Shown piece by piece: positions 37,381 through 45,720 of a stretch of 64,000 nt of DNA. Position 1 is the first letter of the stretch. The number at the start of each line of letters is the position of its first letter. The notes below the pieces were generated by a model. It searched no databases, was not told the origin of the DNA, and saw only the letters and a list, made by a program, of their open reading frames with translations. The position numbers were made by a program, and so were the translations under genes. This stretch comes from Xaviernesmea rhizosphaerae (GTDB lineage: Bacteria > Pseudomonadota > Alphaproteobacteria > Rhizobiales > Rhizobiaceae): assembly GCF_001938945.1 (NCBI RefSeq), contig NZ_MKIO01000030.1:1-64000 (forward strand), in the 5' to 3' direction.

Positions 37381-37484
37381 GAGAGCATCGGACCGAAAGA
37401 CGAGACCCGGTTTTCAGAAAGCCCGATGAAAAAACAAAACAGACAGCGCATCGGACTGCGGATGATTTTCAATCCGATGCCCTA
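37381..37484. repeat. Rhizobial intergenic palindromic repeat, copy C
   Basis: This is a diverged 104-bp copy of the two-hairpin repeat (GAGAGCATCGGACCGAAAGA ... AATCCGATGCCCTA), in the orientation opposite to copy A. It ends 16 bases before cutC. Confidence 0.8.
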
Positions 37485-37500
37485 AACGAGGAAGGCATCC

Positions 37501-38229
37501 ATGAACGAGATCCTGCTGGAGGTCTGTGTCGACAGCGCCGAGGGGCTGGAGGCCGCGATCGAAGGCGGCGCCGACCGGATCGAGCTGTGCGCCGCGCTGG
37601 AGTGCGGGGGGCTGACGCCTTCGCCGGGGCTGATGCGGCTGGCCGCCGAAGCGCCTGTTCCGATCTATGCGATGATCCGGCCGAGGCCTGGCGATTTCCT
37701 CTTCTCGCCGCAGGATGAGGCCGTGATGCGCGGCGATCTCGATGCGGCGGGCGCGGCCGGCCTTGCCGGCGTGGTTCTCGGCGCCAATCGGCCGGATGGC
37801 GCGCTCGATTCCGATCTTCTCGCGCGCCTGAGTGAAGCGGCCGGTCCGATGGGCCGCACGCTGCACCGGGCCTTCGACCTGACCGGCGCGGATTTCGCCG
37901 GCGCCATCGACACGGCCGTCGCGCTCGGTTTTGAGCGGATCCTCACCTCGGGCGGCGCACTGGCCGCGCCGCAGGCCATCGACACGCTGGAGCGGCTGTT
38001 TGCGCTGACCGATGGCCGGATCACCATCATGCCCGGCTCGGGTCTTTCGCCCGAAACGATCGCGCCCTTGATCCGCCGCCTGCCGCTGCGCGAGGTTCAT
38101 GCCTCCTGCGGGCGCGCGCCCACCATCCGCGACGACGGCGCGAAGGCGCTTGGCTTCGTGCATTCTGGCACCAAGGTAACCGACCGCGCCACCGTGGCGG
38201 CACTCAAGGCGCTTTTGCGCGCTGCCTGA
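37501..38229 (+). CDS. cutC: CutC-family protein
   Basis: The 242-residue TIM-barrel protein has the CutC hallmarks: LLEVCVDSAEGLEAAIEGGADRIELCAAL at the N-terminus (split here as LLEVCVDS and GGADRIELC), MIRPRPGDFLFS, TLHRAFD and ILTSGG. CutC was linked to copper homeostasis, but its biochemical role is still disputed. The ATG has a GAGGAAGG ribosome site. Single gene. Confidence 0.93.
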   Translation: MNEILLEVCVDSAEGLEAAIEGGADRIELCAALECGGLTPSPGLMRLAAEAPVPIYAMIRPRPGDFLFSPQDEAVMRGDLDAAGAAGLAGVVLGANRPDGALDSDLLARLSEAAGPMGRTLHRAFDLTGADFAGAIDTAVALGFERILTSGGALAAPQAIDTLERLFALTDGRITIMPGSGLSPETIAPLIRRLPLREVHASCGRAPTIRDDGAKALGFVHSGTKVTDRATVAALKALLRAA

Positions 38230-38453
38230 CAGGCCCGCTTTCCCGCTTGTCCGCCTCGTCCATCATGCCGCCGGCTCAAGCTGTCCAATGCCTGTCCATC
38301 CTCTGACAGGCAGGTGGAGAAGCCATGGATTTGCCCTGATTTCCCACGACCTGCTGATGTAGACATGCCGGATGGGTGGCTGGGTCAGCGTGGCTCTCGA
38401 CCATGGGCCGGTGCCGCCTGCACTGGCGCGTGATCTTTCTCTGGGAGGCATTC

Positions 38454-39095
38454 TTGATCGTATCCTCAGCGCTTCGCTGGAGCCTGCGCGGGCTTGGGGC
38501 CGTCGTTCTGGCCTATGGCGTCTATTGGGCCGTGCTGATGGCCGGCGGCAATTTCCACGCCGTGGTGCCCGGCCAGGTCTACCGCGCCGCCCAGCCGAGC
38601 GCCAAGGACATCGCTGCCTATCAGCAGAGCTATGGCATCCGCTCGATCATCAATCTGCGCGGCGCCTCCGCCGGCCGCGCCTGGTATGAAGACGAGGTTG
38701 CGGAAGCGGCCAAGCGCGGCATCGTCCATATCGATTTCCGCATGTCCTCCTCCAAGCTCCAGAGCCCGGAGCGGATGGAAAAGCTGATCGCGCTCCTGAA
38801 GGATGCGCCCAAGCCGCTGCTGATCCACTGCGCCTGGGGCGCCGACCGCACGGGGCTGGCCTCCGCGCTCTATCTCGCCGATGTCGGCAAGGCGCCGGAA
38901 GCGCAGGCGGAAGGGCAGCTCTCCATTGCCTTCGGCCATTTCGCCCTGCCTTTTCTCAGCCGAGCCTATCCGATGGATGAGAGCTTCGAGCAGATGGAAG
39001 ACCGTTTCGGCTATCCGAAATCCGTCTGGGATCACATCACCAGCATCGGCACCACTGGAGAGGATGCGGCAGGCGTCGCGCCGCTGGCGGGATGA
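38454..39095 (+). CDS. Membrane-anchored dual-specificity/tyrosine phosphatase
   Basis: The product has 213 residues from TTG 38454, which has GGGAGG five bases upstream; in-frame upstream starts at 38403 (ATG) and 38376 (GTG) exist. A membrane helix (about residues 8-30) is followed by a cytoplasmic or periplasmic phosphatase domain starting VYRAAQPSAKDI. The signature HCX5R is intact (HCAWGADRTG). The likely substrate is a phosphoprotein or phosphoinositide-like lipid; relatives are annotated as tyrosine protein phosphatases. Confidence 0.85.
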   Translation: MIVSSALRWSLRGLGAVVLAYGVYWAVLMAGGNFHAVVPGQVYRAAQPSAKDIAAYQQSYGIRSIINLRGASAGRAWYEDEVAEAAKRGIVHIDFRMSSSKLQSPERMEKLIALLKDAPKPLLIHCAWGADRTGLASALYLADVGKAPEAQAEGQLSIAFGHFALPFLSRAYPMDESFEQMEDRFGYPKSVWDHITSIGTTGEDAAGVAPLAG

Positions 39096-39433
39096 ATGTC
39101 CGGAGGCGCGGCTATGTAGCTGCATTGGCGGCGCGTTAACGGTGCTCTGCATTTTGCCCGGCCGGCATCGGCATTATCGCCCAAGACGCGTGTCGTCGCC
39201 TTGTTTTCATCACAGGCTGCTCATATAGAGATCATTGGCGCATGCCGCCTCTCTCTGACTGCCCGATCTGTCTTCGCCTGCCCGATGCCCTTGTTCTCGA
39301 AGGCATCCCTCGTCCGCTCCGGACGGGCGATGCTGCACCCCGTCAAACCGCTGCCCCGTGCCGACATCGATCGCGATCCGACGGAGGCGGCGGGTGTTCC
39401 CCATCTGCTGTGCCGCTTGCCCAGGAGGTTTCA
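39096..39433. other. Intergenic region after the phosphatase
   Basis: About 338 bases hold no convincing gene or repeat. The only clear signal is the strong ribosome site AGGAGG at 39423-39428 for the next small gene. Confidence 0.45.
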
Positions 39434-39658
39434 ATGTTGTCCCGCTTCAAGCGTTCGCTGTGGCTGCTTCTGCCCGTCGGGCTGACCGTGCTGTGCATCA
39501 GCCTGTTCAATCTCGGCCGCCTGCTCGACAAGCATCATCCCGCCATCATGCATCAGCTGGGCTATGGCCTCGCTGCGATCATCCTGTGCGGCCTGTTCTC
39601 GCTGCTGATCCATCAGCTGCGGGACGAACCGGAAGATGACGATCGCCGCTGGTCGTGA
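39434..39658 (+). CDS. Small two-helix membrane protein
   Basis: The product has 74 residues: a short basic N-terminus (MLSRFKRS), two membrane helices (LWLLLPVGLTVLCISLFNLG and LGYGLAAIILCGLFSLLIHQL) and an acidic/basic tail (EPEDDDRRWS). The ATG has a perfect AGGAGG ribosome site five bases upstream, which makes it a real gene despite its size. Unknown function. Confidence 0.75.
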   Translation: MLSRFKRSLWLLLPVGLTVLCISLFNLGRLLDKHHPAIMHQLGYGLAAIILCGLFSLLIHQLRDEPEDDDRRWS

Positions 39659-40124
39659 GCTTGGCTCCGGCCACATCAGGCTGGACCTCCTCCGCGCGGC
39701 GATGCTCTCGCTTTTTCGTCCTGCGTCGAATCGTTCGCAAAAATTTGAGGATCCTTTGCCGGTCTGATGCATCCTCGGTGAGCAACGAAGCCGATCGATG
39801 AATGCACCATGTTCGGAACGGCGGAGAAGGACAGCTCCCTGTCCGCCGTTCCCGTGCCATTCCCCCGGGAGGAAAGGGGACGGCGCCTGGCCTTGCCGAC
39901 GACCTCATGTCGCCGGCAAGACCTGGAAAGGGTCTGCGTCGGGAGGAGCCACAGGACCCTTTCGCCCGCCTCGGCAGCGGGCGGCTCACGGCATCATGCC
40001 GTCAGCCGTTTGCGATCTGGTCCAAACCACGCTCATCTGAACCGTTGATGTCCGAACAGGTCAGGGCTAGCCCCGCCGAACCGCAGGCAAAGCCCGGTCC
40101 GGCGGAAAAGCCCTTCGGCACGGC
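39659..40124. other. Intergenic region, no gene seen
   Basis: About 466 bases lie between two converging genes. Open frames are present on the + strand but are Arg/Pro-rich and lack ribosome sites. No tRNA, repeat or convincing terminator was found. Confidence 0.45.
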
Positions 40125-40781
40125 TCAGACCTCCATGTCGTCGCCGCCGCCGAAATCGCCCATGTCCTCCATCCTGGCATCCTGCAGGCCGGTTTCCTGC
40201 AGCGCATCGCCGGCTGCGGCCTCTGCGGCCTGCGCAGGGTCGGAGAACATCGAGGAGATGGCGCTGCCGAGCAGCATGCCGCCCGCCACGCCCATCGCCG
40301 TCTGGGCGGCACCGGCCATGAAGCCGCCGCCGGCGCGCTGGGCCGGCTGCGCCTGGCCCCAGGCGCCTTGCGGCTGGCCCTGCATGCCCTGGCCATAGCC
40401 CTGGGGCTGGCCATAGGCCGTCTGGCGGCCCGGCTGGTTGCTCCAGGGATTGGCGCCGCCCTGGGCCGGGCTGCGCGGCGGCGCGGTGCGGGCCGCGCTG
40501 GCGCCACCGAACAGGCTGGAGAAGAAGCCGCCGCCACCGGCCGGCGCCTGCTGCGCCTGGGATGCCTGATGCTCAAGCTCGGCGATCCGCTGCTCGGCCA
40601 TGGCCAGCGCCTGTTCTTGCACCACGATGGTCTGCGCCATCAGATAGGGGGCGGCCGGCTGGCGGGCGATCTTGTCGTGGATGAAGCTGTCGGCCTCCTT
40701 GTCCATCGGCCCTGCCTGGCGTTCGGCCTCGGCGAGACGGTTGAACAGGCCATCGATCGTCTGGCGGTCGTTGTGATCCAT
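40125..40781 (-). CDS. DUF2076 family protein
   Basis: The 218-residue product has an N-terminal helical part (MDHNDRQTIDGLFNRLAEAE; residues 1-75) with an Ala/Glu coiled coil, then a Gly/Gln-rich flexible centre (AYGQPQGYGQGMQGQPQGA) and a short hydrophobic Gly/Ala segment (GVAGGMLLGSAISSMF). The acidic end (DFGGGDDMEV) completes the DUF2076 layout known as a possible periplasmic ligand-binding sensor family. No signal peptide was found. Function is unknown. Confidence 0.85.
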   Translation of the reverse strand: MDHNDRQTIDGLFNRLAEAERQAGPMDKEADSFIHDKIARQPAAPYLMAQTIVVQEQALAMAEQRIAELEHQASQAQQAPAGGGGFFSSLFGGASAARTAPPRSPAQGGANPWSNQPGRQTAYGQPQGYGQGMQGQPQGAWGQAQPAQRAGGGFMAGAAQTAMGVAGGMLLGSAISSMFSDPAQAAEAAAGDALQETGLQDARMEDMGDFGGGDDMEV

Positions 40782-41164
40782 GATGAAGGTCTCCTTGGCT
40801 GTGTATCCGGGGCCTCCCGCAGGAAGCGCCCGGGGGTTCGGGCTTCGCGCTCTCCCGGCCCATGAGGCGGGAGCCGGCGCTCGGTCGATAATGTCGCGCG
40901 CAGAGGCTCGGTCGTGGCCGCGCCAATGTGCGTGGAGCGGTCCCGAGGGTCAGGCGCGGGTTTTCAAGTTTCGTCTGGGGACGGTGATGGGATGCGGGCG
41001 CAGCTTTCAGAAGCTCTTGGACACCGCGCTCTGCGGCAAACCCGATGGTCCCCGGCGCCATGGCATCGCTGCGATGCCTGAAGGCTGCCTGTCGGGTTTC
41101 GCCGTCCTGCGCGCCGGGGCCGCGACCTTACGGGCCAGCCCCGGCGATGAGCGTTAGGCGAGGC
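40782..41164. other. Intergenic region, no gene seen
   Basis: About 380 bases between two leftward genes must include the promoter of the DUF2076 gene. Open frames across it show no protein-like composition and I see no repeat. Confidence 0.4.
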
Positions 41165-41884
41165 TTAGCCTTCGCGTTCGCCGGTGAAGTTCAGGAGCAG
41201 CTGGAAGATGTTGACGAAGTTCAGGTAGAGCGACAGCGCGCCAAAGACGGCCAGCTTCTGCTGCGATTCCTGATCCATGTTCTCCGCAAACTGCTCCTTG
41301 ATGTTCTGCGTGTCATAGGCGGTCAGGCCGACGAACACGACGATACCGATGACCGAGATTGCGAACTGCAGGGCGCTGGAACCCAGGAAGATGTTGACGA
41401 TCGAGGCGATGACCACACCGATCAGACCCATCATCAGGAAGCCGCCCATATTGGTCAGGTCACGCTTGGTGACATAGCCATAGAGGCTGGTGGCGCCGAA
41501 CATCGTGGCCGCGATGAAGAAGGTGCGCGCGATCGACACCCCGGTGAAGACCAGGAAGACCGAGGCGAGCGACAGGCCCATCACGGCGCAGAAGGCCCAG
41601 AACATGGCCTGCGCGGTCCCTGCCGACATCGTCTGGATGCGGAAGGAGAAGAACAGCACGAAGGCGAGCGGGGCCAGCATCACCACCCACTTCAAGGGGG
41701 TGTTGAAGATCGGCACGTAGAGCGCCGGCGTCGTGCCGACGATGAAGGCGACCAGACCGGTGAGCACCAGGCCGAGGCCCATATAGTTGTAGACGCGCAG
41801 CATGTGCTGGCGCAGCGATTCGTCCAGATACGCGGCCTGCTGGGCCGACGCGCCGAAGCGCTGATTGGGATTGCTGAAGCTCAT
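41165..41884 (-). CDS. Bax inhibitor-1/YccA family membrane protein
   Basis: The 239-residue product has about seven membrane helices and the BI-1 (UPF0005) pattern: YNYMGLGLVLTGLVAF at the first helix and VGLTAYDTQNIKEQF towards the end, where the conserved Asp pair of the pH-gated calcium leak channel lies. Start ATG 41884 gives the rhizobial N-terminus MSFSNPNQRF; the frame runs on upstream into a repeat and should not be used. Role may be ion leak or protein quality control at the inner membrane. Confidence 0.92.
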   Translation of the reverse strand: MSFSNPNQRFGASAQQAAYLDESLRQHMLRVYNYMGLGLVLTGLVAFIVGTTPALYVPIFNTPLKWVVMLAPLAFVLFFSFRIQTMSAGTAQAMFWAFCAVMGLSLASVFLVFTGVSIARTFFIAATMFGATSLYGYVTKRDLTNMGGFLMMGLIGVVIASIVNIFLGSSALQFAISVIGIVVFVGLTAYDTQNIKEQFAENMDQESQQKLAVFGALSLYLNFVNIFQLLLNFTGEREG

Positions 41885-41938
41885 GACATGGTTCTCCTTG
41901 AAAACGAGCAACTGCGGAAAAAGGGTTCGGTCTTGACG

Positions 41939-42041
41939 AGAGCATCGGACCGAAAAGTGGGAACCGGTTTTCGGAAAAATCCGATGCGAAAACAAAACTC
42001 TAGAGCATCACACTGCGTATGGTTTCCAGTCCGATGCTCTA
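41939..42041. repeat. Rhizobial intergenic palindromic repeat, copy B
   Basis: This 103-bp two-hairpin copy is reversed with respect to copy A and ends CCGATGCTCTA. Read on the minus strand its first three bases TAG are the stop codon of the anti-sigma gene. Confidence 0.85.
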
Positions 42042-42809
42042 GTAGAGCGTGGCCGAGAGACGTTCGGCCTCGCGCGTCAGCGTGTCGGTCGCCTGGTTGG
42101 CGACCAGCGCATAGGCGACTTCCCCGATCTGCCAGTCGGCGGCTTCCGCCCCGTCGATCCGGTAGAGATTGACGGGACGCACCGAGAAGGCGCCGGGCCG
42201 CACGGCGAAGAGCGAGCGCTGGGCGCCGTCCGCCGTGGCAATCGACACCTCCACGCTCGGTCCGAAGCGCGAGGGGAAGATCTGCACATCCACCACCTTC
42301 CAGCCGTCGGGCAGCGTCGGCATGACGATGGCGGTGGCCGCGCGAATGTCTTCGCGGTCATAGCCGCGGGTTTCCGGCTGCGAACGCATGTTCTCGCGCA
42401 GCAGGGCGGTCTGATGCGCGCGCACCGCTTCCTCGACATGGGCCGGCGGCGGCTCCGAGGCCACCACTTCCGTGGCGCGGAAGGGCCCGAGCCAGCTCGT
42501 CGCGGTCCAGGCAAAAGCGACGATGGCGGCGGCTGCCGCCATGCGCCGGCCGCGCTCCACATAGAGCGAGAACCGAAGGCTGCGTTCCAGCCGCCGCGCG
42601 GCTTCGCGGGTTTCCTGCCGTCCGGCCGGCTCTCCCTGGTGCAGGGCCATTTTCAGCCGGCCGCGCAGGGAAAGGTCGGCCATCACCTTGGCGGCGACAT
42701 CGGGATGGGCGGCCAGATGGGCCTCCACCTGAATGCGCCGCTCGGGCGACAGCTGGCCATCGACATAGGCATCGAGGTCGCCCTGCAGGATCGGATCAGT
42801 CAGCATCAT
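42039..42809 (-). CDS. Anti-sigma factor, membrane-bound
   Basis: The 256-residue product has an N-terminal helical anti-sigma-type domain (DAYVDGQLSPERRIQVEAHLA, residues 13-33), one membrane helix (about 89-108) and a periplasmic domain. The zinc motif HxxxCxxC is absent, so it belongs to the non-zinc anti-sigma group. It overlaps the sigma factor gene by 14 bases, the normal arrangement for a sigma/anti-sigma pair. The stop codon TAG lies in a palindromic repeat. Confidence 0.85.
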   Translation of the reverse strand: MMLTDPILQGDLDAYVDGQLSPERRIQVEAHLAAHPDVAAKVMADLSLRGRLKMALHQGEPAGRQETREAARRLERSLRFSLYVERGRRMAAAAAIVAFAWTATSWLGPFRATEVVASEPPPAHVEEAVRAHQTALLRENMRSQPETRGYDREDIRAATAIVMPTLPDGWKVVDVQIFPSRFGPSVEVSIATADGAQRSLFAVRPGAFSVRPVNLYRIDGAEAADWQIGEVAYALVANQATDTLTREAERLSATLY

Positions 42810-43413
42810 TGTCCTTACCTCCCACGATCTTCAGGGCCGGGGCCTTGCCCCCGACTGCAGGGCCTGCAAGGCCCGGGTTTGAACTTTCATCCTCCGCGTC
42901 CGGTGCCGGAACGCGGCCTTCGTCCAGCGCCCGCAGCCGGGCCCGGGCGCGGGCGATGCGCGACATCAGCGTGCCCACGGGAATGCCCAGCACCTTGGCC
43001 GCCTCGGCATAGGACAGCTCGTCCACCGCCACGAGATGCAGCGCGGCGCGCTGCTCCTCCGGCAGGCTGGCAAAGGCGTCCCGGATCTGGCCGAGGCGCA
43101 CGGCCTCCTCCTGAACCGGTCCGCCGGTCTGCTCCGCCACCAGGGCGGCGCCTTCCGCGCGGCTGGCCTGCGAGCGCTTGCGTCGGATGCCATCGATATG
43201 GACATTGTGAAGGATCGCCCGAAGCCAGGTGCCCAGGTTCTCGCCCGTGCGGAAGGTCGGACGGCGTTCATAGGCGCGCACCAGCGCGTCATGCACCAGA
43301 TCCTCCGCATCGTGCGGATCGCGCGTCAGCGCCCGGGCATAGCGGCGAAGCGCGCCCAGCTGGCCGATGACGTCGAAAGCGGTCTTTCCCTTGTCCATGT
43401 CCCGTATACGCAT
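42796..43413 (-). CDS. ECF-type RNA polymerase sigma factor
   Basis: The 205-residue product has region 2 (LGALRRYARALTRDPHDAEDLVHDALVRAY, cited here only as the stretch at about residues 17-46) and region 4 (LPEEQRAALHLVAVDELSYAEAAKVLGIPVGTLMSR at about 116-151), both intact. About 35 extra residues follow region 4. Regulon unknown; ECF genes with this type of partner usually respond to oxidative or envelope stress and activate their own promoter. The upstream AT-rich bases 43430-43470 are the likely promoter. Confidence 0.9.
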   Translation of the reverse strand: MRIRDMDKGKTAFDVIGQLGALRRYARALTRDPHDAEDLVHDALVRAYERRPTFRTGENLGTWLRAILHNVHIDGIRRKRSQASRAEGAALVAEQTGGPVQEEAVRLGQIRDAFASLPEEQRAALHLVAVDELSYAEAAKVLGIPVGTLMSRIARARARLRALDEGRVPAPDAEDESSNPGLAGPAVGGKAPALKIVGGKDNDAD

Positions 43414-43680
43414 GCCGCCCTCCGCTTATTCCCGGGCCGCGCAAATTTTTTTGCCGACCGCCTAAAATTGAGGAGAGCGCCCTGCGCAGAGCTTAATCTT
43501 TGTGACGCTAAACTGGTCAACCGGACGGGCGCAGGGAATGTCATAAACCATTCCCGCCTCGCTCCGGGCGGAGATTGCGGCAGGTCTGAAGGGTTGGAGG
43601 CTCTTTCGGCGCAGGCGGCAGGCTCTGGCGATGCAATCCCTTGGGCGGTTGAGGAGCTGCCCGGTCGAGAGGAGACAATC

Positions 43681-43770
43681 ATGGCCGACTATGCGATGCG
43701 CCTTCTGATCCCTGTCTTTGGCGTGCTCACCTGCGGCGCGCTGCTGATGCTGGCAACGGTCGCGACCTGA
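43681..43770 (+). CDS. Tiny single-helix membrane peptide
   Basis: The 29-residue product is almost entirely one membrane helix (MRLLIPVFGVLTCGALLMLA). The ATG has the ribosome site GAGGAG seven to eight bases upstream, which is the main argument for expression. It lies divergent from the ECF sigma factor gene. No function can be assigned. Confidence 0.5.
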   Translation: MADYAMRLLIPVFGVLTCGALLMLATVAT

Positions 43771-43794
43771 AGGACGCCGCCGTCATCTTGTCTC

Positions 43795-43936
43795 ACAGTC
43801 TGTCCAAGAATCGCCGTTGGTCGCCGGCAAATGGCAATGTCCGTGCTTCCGCTGCTCACGGATCTTACGTACGCTGCGCTCCGGTTCTCGAAATCACCAT
43901 TTTCGTCAGACCAACAGCACGTCTTGAACAGACTGT
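43795..43936. repeat. 143-bp dispersed palindromic element, copy 2
   Basis: The 142-bp copy of the element at 5670-5812 has the same terminal inverted repeats (ACAGTCTGTCCAA at the left, TTGAACAGACTGT at the right) and near-identical interior. Here the right end abuts the stop codon of the YbaK gene on the minus strand. Confidence 0.75.
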
Positions 43937-44397
43937 CAGGCCGAGCAGACGTCGATCCAGCTGGCGCCCGTCAGGGCCGCGAGGCGCTCCGGCGCGATGT
44001 GGACGGCGGCATGGATGGCGCCGGCGGCCGGGACGACCACGGCATGCTCCTTGAGCGAGAGATCGCAATAGACCGGCAGCGGTCGCGCCAGGCCGAAGGG
44101 GCAGACGCCACCGACCGGATGGCCGGTTTCCCGCTCCACCGCGTCGAGTTCCAGCATGCGCGGCTTGGCGGAAAACAAGGCTCGGAACTTCTTGTTGTCG
44201 AGCCGCATATGGCCCGAAGTGACGATCAGCACGATCTCTTCGCCCACCCGCACGGCGAGTGTCTTGGCGATCTGTGCCGGCTCCACGCCATGTCCGGCAG
44301 CGGCCTGCGCGACCGTGGCGGTGCTTTCCGCCAGTTCGATCACGGCGATATCGGGCGCGTGTTCGGCAAAGAAGGCTTGAACGGAAGAGAGGCTCAT
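43936..44397 (-). CDS. YbaK/EbsC-family aminoacyl-tRNA deacylase
   Basis: The 153-residue product has the YbaK/ProX fold pattern: QIAKTLAVRVGEEIVLIVTSG (about residues 42-62), the catalytic-type lysine in that first segment and GGVCPFGL (about residues 96-103). Such proteins hydrolyse mischarged Cys- or Ala-tRNAPro in trans. Single gene; the TGA stop overlaps the palindromic element. Confidence 0.9.
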   Translation of the reverse strand: MSLSSVQAFFAEHAPDIAVIELAESTATVAQAAAGHGVEPAQIAKTLAVRVGEEIVLIVTSGHMRLDNKKFRALFSAKPRMLELDAVERETGHPVGGVCPFGLARPLPVYCDLSLKEHAVVVPAAGAIHAAVHIAPERLAALTGASWIDVCSA

Positions 44398-44596
44398 CAG
44401 GCGGGCTCGTTGGCAAGGGCGTGCAAGGCGCGTGACAGAGGCAACGGTGCTGCTGGCGCATGGCTTGTGTCACGGCGCGGCAAAAGCGGCGCCGCCGATC
44501 CATGCCATTGTCCGCAGGGGAATTCAACCGGCCGGATCCTTGCCCGGCCGGCGCGACGATGCGACGATGCGACGATGCAGGCCTCTGAGCCTACAA

Positions 44597-44785
44597 TCAA
44601 TCGTCGTTGGTCGCATCCAGCTCTTCCGGCCGCTTGCCTTCCTGATGGCTCGGCAGATAGCCATTGGCGGAGAAGTAACGCGTGAGGATCTCCGTCAGGG
44701 CGGCCTGGCGGTCGGTCAGCTGCGGATGATCGGCGCGAAAGGCATCGAGCGCCTTTTCGAGATCGGGGCTGAGGCTGTCTGTCAT
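44597..44785 (-). CDS. Small conserved hypothetical protein
   Basis: The 62-residue cytosolic protein is mainly one or two helices (LEKALDAFRADHPQLTDRQAALTEILTRYF, about residues 9-38) followed by a short hydrophilic tail. The composition resembles small ribbon-helix-helix or antitoxin-like proteins, but no toxin partner lies next to it. It follows the GlsB-like gene by 13 bases on the same strand and may be co-transcribed with it. Confidence 0.6.
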   Translation of the reverse strand: MTDSLSPDLEKALDAFRADHPQLTDRQAALTEILTRYFSANGYLPSHQEGKRPEELDATNDD

Positions 44786-44798
44786 GGCTGGCGTCTCC

Positions 44799-45053
44799 TC
44801 AGGCGCGTTTGAGCACGCGGATCAGCGCCAGCAGGATCACCGCGCCCAGCGTGGCATGGACGATGGCCGCAAGCACGCCGCCACCGAGCCGGAAGCCGAG
44901 GCTCGGGAAGAGCAGGCCGGCGATGAAGGCGCCGATGATGCCGACGACGATATTGCCGAGCAGGCCAAAGCCGCCGCCGGCCACGATCAGGCCCGCGAGC
45001 CAGCCGGCCACCGCGCCGATCAGCAGAAAGATGAGAATGCTTTCGATACCCAT
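44799..45053 (-). CDS. GlsB/YeaQ/YmgE-family membrane protein
   Basis: The 84-residue product has three membrane helices and the family motif GAVAGWLAGLIVAGGGFGLLGNI (about residues 13-35), with a second Gly-rich helix GIIGAFIAGLLF. Formerly called transglycosylase-associated protein; homologues are stress-induced. I start at ATG 45053 (MGIESILIF), which has an AAGGGA ribosome site; the frame extends 12 codons upstream. Confidence 0.9.
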   Translation of the reverse strand: MGIESILIFLLIGAVAGWLAGLIVAGGGFGLLGNIVVGIIGAFIAGLLFPSLGFRLGGGVLAAIVHATLGAVILLALIRVLKRA

Positions 45054-45228
45054 GGATGGTCCCTTTCCATTTCGACTGGAGAGAGACATAGGGCAGGCAC
45101 AGGCTTTGTTGAGAGGGATCGCCGTCTGGCAGGGCGGGTCTTGAGACCGCCGCCGCGTTCAACCCGCGCGGCGCAGGAAAAGAAAAGGCGGCTGGTGCAA
45201 TCAAGCATCCAGCCGCCAGCAGTCCGGG

Positions 45229-45342
45229 TCAGAACACGCTGGTGGGCGTGTTGCGACGTGGCCTTTCCAGGTTGATCAGAAGAGACACGGCCGTAAGCGT
45301 CAAAGCCGCTGTGAAAAGCGCGCTGGCTGCCAGAACAATCAT
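45229..45342 (-). CDS. Small single-helix membrane peptide
   Basis: The 37-residue product is one membrane helix (MIVLAASALFTAALTLTAVS) followed by a basic tail (LERPRRNTPTSVF). A GGGGA stretch precedes the ATG at 45342. Protein-like amphipathic composition supports it, but proof of translation is lacking. Confidence 0.45.
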   Translation of the reverse strand: MIVLAASALFTAALTLTAVSLLINLERPRRNTPTSVF

Positions 45343-45720
45343 TGTTCCCCGTCCCCTCTTTGCAGCATCGTCATGATGCTGCCCACACTCGGCATGTTTT
45401 CGTTTGCCCCTGCCGAGGATTAACCGTTTTTTAACCATCTCTGTAGGAAAGAGCAATTGTAACTTCCTATCGATCAGAAATCGGGGTCTGCACCAATGTT
45501 GTGCGTCCCTGTCATCTTTACGGGCAAAACACCGCCGGAAGATAGAAAAACCAGGCAAAATCATTCTGATCGACTGTGCAGCCCGCCTGCACGGGACGTG
45601 ATTTTGACGATGCCGCCGCGAGCGCGCCGCATCGGGGTCGATTTAGGCCCGGCTTATCCACAGGCTTCCTGAAGTGCGCCGCTCCGGCGTTAACGTTCGC
45701 GCAACACATTAACCATAAAG
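45343..45720. other. AT-rich non-coding region upstream of the chemotaxis leader
   Basis: The stretch 45400-45560 is markedly poorer in G+C than its surroundings (for example TAACCGTTTTTTAACCATCT) and has no gene on either strand. Near 45690-45715 TTAACGTTCGCGCAACACATT lies just ahead of the structured leader. It probably holds the promoter of the chemotaxis operon. Confidence 0.4.
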
